Shown here piece by piece: positions 5,029 through 9,187 of a stretch of 9,187 nt of DNA; position 1 is the stretch's first letter; each line of letters opens with the position of its first letter. Under the pieces are notes generated by a model that was given only the letters and a program-made list of their open reading frames with translations, was not told the DNA's origin and ran no database searches. A program made the position numbers and the translations under genes. The stretch comes from JANMDR01 sp043760555 (GTDB lineage: Bacteria; Pseudomonadota; Gammaproteobacteria; Burkholderiales; Usitatibacteraceae): positions 1 to 9,187 of the forward strand of contig JAYUOW010000269.1 of assembly GCA_043760555.1 (NCBI GenBank), in the 5' to 3' direction.

Positions 5029-8000
5029 ATGAAAACTCAACGCTTCGCTTCATTATTCACCACGATACTTGCCACCGCCAGTTTCGCCTTTGCCGCTTTG
5101 ACCGCACCGGCTAATGCAGCCGTGCCGCTTCCCGGTAGCCAAGTAAGCAACACAGCAAGTGCTACCTTCACCATTGGCACTCAAAATATTTCACTAAACA
5201 GCAACACCGTATCGGCAACCGTCAGCGGCGGCGCGCTAGTGCTAACCAAGAGGTTTGGTGCAGGCGCTATCGTTAGCGGCGCAACTACGCCATTGACGTT
5301 TTTGCTCACTAATAGCGGCACGCTACCCGCACACACGGGTGCTGCGTTCACCGATACCTTACCTTCAGGGTTAGCGCTTTCCATTGGTGCGACTGCAACC
5401 GTATCCGGTACGGGTTGTACTGGCACCGTGGTGCTCACAGCACCCGCGTCTATTGCGGTGTCAAACGTAAATGTTGTAGTGGGTACAACCGTTTGCACCA
5501 TCACCGTGAACGGTGTAACCAACCGCGATAATTTGCTGAATGCGTCGTGCGCAACTAATCCCGGCGCATTTACTAACTCTGCTGGCTCGATCAGTGGCAT
5601 ACTCGTCGCGCGTAACGATGTGAATAGCCAGTGTTTGGTCGTCACGCCAGCGCCAGCTGTACAAAACGGACGTTTAGATCAAAGCCAAGTAATAAGGGTT
5701 GCTCCAGGCGATCAAACCTATTTCCCGCATCAGCTTACCAACGGCCCATTGGCTGATACCTACAACCTAATCGTCGAAAATTTGCCGGGCACATTTGATG
5801 TTTCTGGCATCCAAATTTTCTTGGATGCAAACAAAGACGGCATCCCTGATAGCACCACACCGATTACCGGCTCATTTAATTTAGCGCCGAATCAGGTACT
5901 TAATTTTGTAGTTGGTGTGCGCATTCCCGCCACAGTGGGGCGTGACACGGAAGATTCTATTCGCGTTACCGCCGTTAGCACCATCCCGAATCGTCTGCCC
6001 ATCCCGCCTAACACCGACGTTGCCAGCATCTTCATTCCCGTCGGCGTCAATACACCTAATTTGGATGCCATCGTGACCAAATTTATGCGCGTGAAAGAGG
6101 GCGGTTCACCCAGCGGCAACTATGACATCGTGCTCCGTTACAGCAATGCATCTTCCATTGACGGCATCAAAACCAACTTCAAATTAAGCGATGCGATTCC
6201 TGTTGGCATGCAGTATGTGCCCGGTAGCGGACGCTGGAATATGGTGGGCGCGGGTGTTGTAACCCTCACTGATGCGGTCGATACGCCAGCGCAGGCCAAC
6301 GGTACTGCAGCCATGCTTTACGACGTTAGCGGCAATACCGTCACCGCCGTTATCCCAAGATTGGGTGCCGGCGACAGAGGTGAAGTCACCTTCAGCGTTC
6401 GCATTATTGGCGATCTCGCGAAAGGCACCGCAATCAATAATACGGCAAGCTTTAGCTGGACCGATAAAGATAACGTCACCACGCCAACCAAGCCCACCAA
6501 TACTGAAACCTTTATTGTCACAGGCCGTGCTGGCGTAACCCTTACCGGCCAAACCATTGATGGCGCTGATCCCGGCAGCACAGTTACGTTCACGAACGTA
6601 TTGACCAACACGGGTGACTTGCCTGAAACCTTCGATATTGCCTTGGTAGAGGGTAATTATCCGCCAGGCACAACATTCGAATTGTTTAGACCAGACGGTA
6701 CGCAATTGTTGCGTGACACCAACGGCAACGGTGTGGCCGATACTGGCGTAGTGGCAGCAGGCGGGCGCTTTAATATTATCGTTAAAGCCAAATTGCCAAC
6801 CCCGTTGGCTGTGAGTGGTCCGTTCAAAATCACTAAAACAGCGCAAGCGATTAGTAACCCCTTGGTATCCGCAAAAGCAGACGATGTGCTCACGATAATC
6901 AATAAAGTTTGCCGCGTCATTCTTGAGCCAAACAATACCGGCACCGTGCCGCCCGGCGGCTCGGTGCTTTACGGCCATACGCTAACCAATACAGGTAACT
7001 GCGTTGAAACCATCACCTTCCCAGCAAGCTCCCTACCTAATGGCACTTCTGGCTGGATTGCGGAGTGGGTTATTGATAATCCAGACGCCAAGGGTGGCTC
7101 TCTTGTTGGTTTGATTGATCCAACGGACACGCGTATCAATGGCAGCACCACATTCACGCTGCCACCCGGCGCTAGTGTGCGCTTCTTAGTGCGTGTGACA
7201 GCGCCCACCACTATTGGCACCGGGCAAACGAACATCACTACGCCTACGCTAATAGCTAGCGGCTCTGGCACGCTCACCGTTAAAGATACGACCACCACGG
7301 CACCTGTCACAACGGTAGTAGACACCATTCAGCCCTTCATCGACCCACGCTTTACCGTACCTACTTTGGTTGGCTACATCGGTCGCAATGTTTATTTGCG
7401 CGCAGTTGCACCTTCATGCAACGCGCAGCCCGATATTATTGAATCCAGGATCATCATCATCACCGGTCCAGGCGGCGAGCGCGAAGAGATCGTAGCCACC
7501 GAAACAGGCCCAAATACGGGCATCTTCGTGGCCGAAGGATTGCCAATTCGCAATCCACCAGTACGCGTCGGCAACATCATTTTAGAAGGTAATCAGTTTG
7601 ACGTTTACGACGTTGAAATAGTCGGTTGCGGTCGTAAAATTACCACCACGCTCACCTTAATTGATCCAAACGGTGTGGTATTTGATAGCCGCACCAATCA
7701 ACCCATAGCTGGCGCCACGGTCACTTTGGTTACAGCCGTCAACGGTCAATGCACCACCACGCCAGCGCGCGTACAAGCGCTGGTGGGCGGTAATTTAGTT
7801 TCTGCACCATCGACAGTTGTTACGGGCGCCGATGGTAAATATGACTTCCCATTGGTTACTGCGGGCGATTTCTGTGTGCTGGTCACACCGCCAAACGGCT
7901 ATACATTTACATCCATCGTGCCGGCCTCACAGCTGCCGCAAGGCCGTACTATTTATGCCACGGGTCCAACTACGGGCGGCTCATATGGTGGTAGCTTCCG

Positions 8001-9187
8001 CGTGGGTCCGGAAACTGGGCCAGTTACGGTGGATATTCCAGTAGATGGCGGTGCTGTTGGCGGTTTATTCATCCAAAAAACAGTGCTGCGCAGCACGGTA
8101 GAAGTTGGCGAATTTGCGGATTACAACGCCGTTATTCGCAACTCTACTGGCTACGCGCTTAACTTGACTGACGTTATTGCCACCGATTTACTACCCGCTG
8201 GCTTTAGCTATGTGTTGGGCAGTGCAAAACTAGAAGGTAAAGCCATCGCGGATCCTGTTGGCGGCGCGGGCCCTACATTGATGTTCAACATCGGTCGCAT
8301 GGCGGTTGCGCAATCGGTGCGCCTAAGCTATCGCGTGCGCGTTGGCCCAACCGCTGCGCAAGGCGATGGTATCAACCGTATTTCTGCTGCCTATCAGCCT
8401 CCGGGCGGCACCAGCCTTTACGCGGTATCTAATACCGCAACCGCTCGCGTGACGATTGTTGGTGGCGTGTTTAGCGATAAGGCCTACATCGTCGGCAAAG
8501 TGTTTGCTAATTGCGCCAAAGAAGGCGATGATAATTCTGGCGTGCAAAACCGTGGAGACATGGGTATTCCCGGCGTTCGCATCTATTTGGAGGACGGCAC
8601 CAACGTCATTTCTGACGCTGAAGGTAAGTACAGCTTTTACGGCCTCAACGCGCGCACGCGGGTGTTAAAAGTAGACATCACCACCTTGCCAAAAGGCTCG
8701 AAATTGCTGGCCTTGAGCAACCGTAACTTAGGTGATCCAGAAAGTCGATTTGCCGATTTGAAATTCGGCGAGTTGCATAAGGCTGATTTTGCAATTGCAA
8801 ATTGCGAACCAAAAATTTTGGCTGAAATTAATGATCGTCGTAAGCAAGCTGCTGGTAGTAAGGGCGAAGTTGATGGTCGCTTAAAGCAGCGTATGGAAGC
8901 TGATCCAAACTTACGTGTGCAAACAGATATTAAAACGCTACCCGCAAAAGGCATGCTCGGCGATATGCCGGTAGCGGGCGAGGTGCAAGCCGGTGCAGCG
9001 TTTGTTTCTAGCGTTACGCCTGCCGATGGCGCAAAGCCAGCAACGCCGGTGGTTGCCGCACCGCGTCCTGGATTTACCAGCATCGCGCCAACGACGGCAG
9101 ATGTTGACCTCACGCCAGCCAATCGTCGTTCGGTGCCAACGTTGCCGACCGTACCGCTTGAAGAGGCGATTATCGGTGCCGACAACA
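5029..9187 (+). CDS. Giant exported DUF11/SdrD_B-type surface protein, N-terminal 1386 aa (runs off the right edge)
   Basis: Open from ATG 5029 to the edge without a stop. Signal peptide 1-30, cleaved after ANA. NTASATF is at 41-47. Then: a DUF11 unit about 66-203 (C130, C156, C174, C202); a unit about 212-330 with YFPHQLTN and a calcium-loop-like D266-N268-D270-D274; a DUF11 unit about 345-480 with VGMQYVPGSGRW (392-403); a unit about 500-605 with LTNTGDLPETFDI and DTNGNGVAD (563-571); a unit about 625-765 with YGHTLTNTGN and RVTAPTT; a less clear region 765-870; a carboxypeptidase-regulatory/CNA-B-like domain about 870-1005 (TNQPIAGATVTL, GADGKYDFPLV); a DUF11 unit about 1010-1145; and an SdrD_B-like domain about 1150-1260 (GVQNRGDMGIPGVRIYLEDG, DAEGKYSFYGL). 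Residues 1260-1386 are a charged, then Pro-rich linker. Such architecture is known in large proteobacterial outer-membrane or surface proteins whose C-terminal part lies further on. Adhesion or matrix role is inferred. Confidence 0.9.
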   Translation, partial: MKTQRFASLFTTILATASFAFAALTAPANAAVPLPGSQVSNTASATFTIGTQNISLNSNTVSATVSGGALVLTKRFGAGAIVSGATTPLTFLLTNSGTLPAHTGAAFTDTLPSGLALSIGATATVSGTGCTGTVVLTAPASIAVSNVNVVVGTTVCTITVNGVTNRDNLLNASCATNPGAFTNSAGSISGILVARNDVNSQCLVVTPAPAVQNGRLDQSQVIRVAPGDQTYFPHQLTNGPLADTYNLIVENLPGTFDVSGIQIFLDANKDGIPDSTTPITGSFNLAPNQVLNFVVGVRIPATVGRDTEDSIRVTAVSTIPNRLPIPPNTDVASIFIPVGVNTPNLDAIVTKFMRVKEGGSPSGNYDIVLRYSNASSIDGIKTNFKLSDAIPVGMQYVPGSGRWNMVGAGVVTLTDAVDTPAQANGTAAMLYDVSGNTVTAVIPRLGAGDRGEVTFSVRIIGDLAKGTAINNTASFSWTDKDNVTTPTKPTNTETFIVTGRAGVTLTGQTIDGADPGSTVTFTNVLTNTGDLPETFDIALVEGNYPPGTTFELFRPDGTQLLRDTNGNGVADTGVVAAGGRFNIIVKAKLPTPLAVSGPFKITKTAQAISNPLVSAKADDVLTIINKVCRVILEPNNTGTVPPGGSVLYGHTLTNTGNCVETITFPASSLPNGTSGWIAEWVIDNPDAKGGSLVGLIDPTDTRINGSTTFTLPPGASVRFLVRVTAPTTIGTGQTNITTPTLIASGSGTLTVKDTTTTAPVTTVVDTIQPFIDPRFTVPTLVGYIGRNVYLRAVAPSCNAQPDIIESRIIIITGPGGEREEIVATETGPNTGIFVAEGLPIRNPPVRVGNIILEGNQFDVYDVEIVGCGRKITTTLTLIDPNGVVFDSRTNQPIAGATVTLVTAVNGQCTTTPARVQALVGGNLVSAPSTVVTGADGKYDFPLVTAGDFCVLVTPPNGYTFTSIVPASQLPQGRTIYATGPTTGGSYGGSFRVGPETGPVTVDIPVDGGAVGGLFIQKTVLRSTVEVGEFADYNAVIRNSTGYALNLTDVIATDLLPAGFSYVLGSAKLEGKAIADPVGGAGPTLMFNIGRMAVAQSVRLSYRVRVGPTAAQGDGINRISAAYQPPGGTSLYAVSNTATARVTIVGGVFSDKAYIVGKVFANCAKEGDDNSGVQNRGDMGIPGVRIYLEDGTNVISDAEGKYSFYGLNARTRVLKVDITTLPKGSKLLALSNRNLGDPESRFADLKFGELHKADFAIANCEPKILAEINDRRKQAAGSKGEVDGRLKQRMEADPNLRVQTDIKTLPAKGMLGDMPVAGEVQAGAAFVSSVTPADGAKPATPVVAAPRPGFTSIAPTTADVDLTPANRRSVPTLPTVPLEEAIIGADN

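Noticed and set aside
6184..6978. A 264-codon minus-strand ORF, and other long antisense frames over the large genes
   Set aside because: They lie opposite clear signal-peptide and repeat-domain coding sequence and have no recognisable motifs; they are by-products of the biased codon use of Thr/Ala/Asn-rich proteins.

Overview
The window looks like chromosomal DNA of a Gram-negative bacterium, most likely a proteobacterium and perhaps a betaproteobacterium. The base composition is moderate. All four long genes start with export signals, and one is a divergent periplasmic-type amidohydrolase. No rRNA, tRNA, transposase, CRISPR array or phage gene was seen. The lineage is an inference from gene types and style, not from a marker gene.

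Layout. (1) Positions 1-488, minus strand: the 5' end of an exported amidohydrolase-family gene that runs off the left edge. (2) Positions 489-1478: a long divergent intergenic region of about 990 bp. It holds a near-consensus sigma-54 (-24/-12) promoter at 787-803, reading towards the plus-strand genes. Inverted repeats of the form TGTCG-N6-CGACA lie about 120 and 160 bp upstream of its expected start point, where enhancer-binding activators of sigma-54 usually bind. A third, perfect copy sits just before the first plus-strand gene. A possible 26-codon ORF with a good ribosome-binding site lies in the leader. (3) Positions 1479-9187, plus strand: three tightly spaced genes with gaps of 6 and 10 bp, evidently one operon. 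They encode a 204-residue exported protein with a single DUF11-like domain, a 972-residue exported protein made of repeated beta-sandwich (DUF11-type) units, and a giant exported protein of more than 1386 residues. The last combines DUF11-type units with carboxypeptidase-regulatory/CNA-B-like and SdrD_B-like domains and continues past the right edge.

How the genes fit together. The two large proteins share the same N-terminal motif and the same order of repeat units, so they look like old tandem paralogues. One is short and has no visible anchor. The other is long and probably has its anchoring or outer-membrane part beyond the window. The small first protein carries one unit of the same fold type. 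The simplest reading is a cell-surface or outer-membrane-associated structure, such as an adhesin, a stalk or a matrix component. The middle gene carries two runs of eight cytosines in coding sequence. Slippage at either would truncate the protein, so it could be phase variable.

The most original observations are the sigma-54 promoter with paired upstream palindromes, the two C8 tracts, the collinear paralogue pair, and the amidohydrolase that lacks the usual HxH metal-binding motif.
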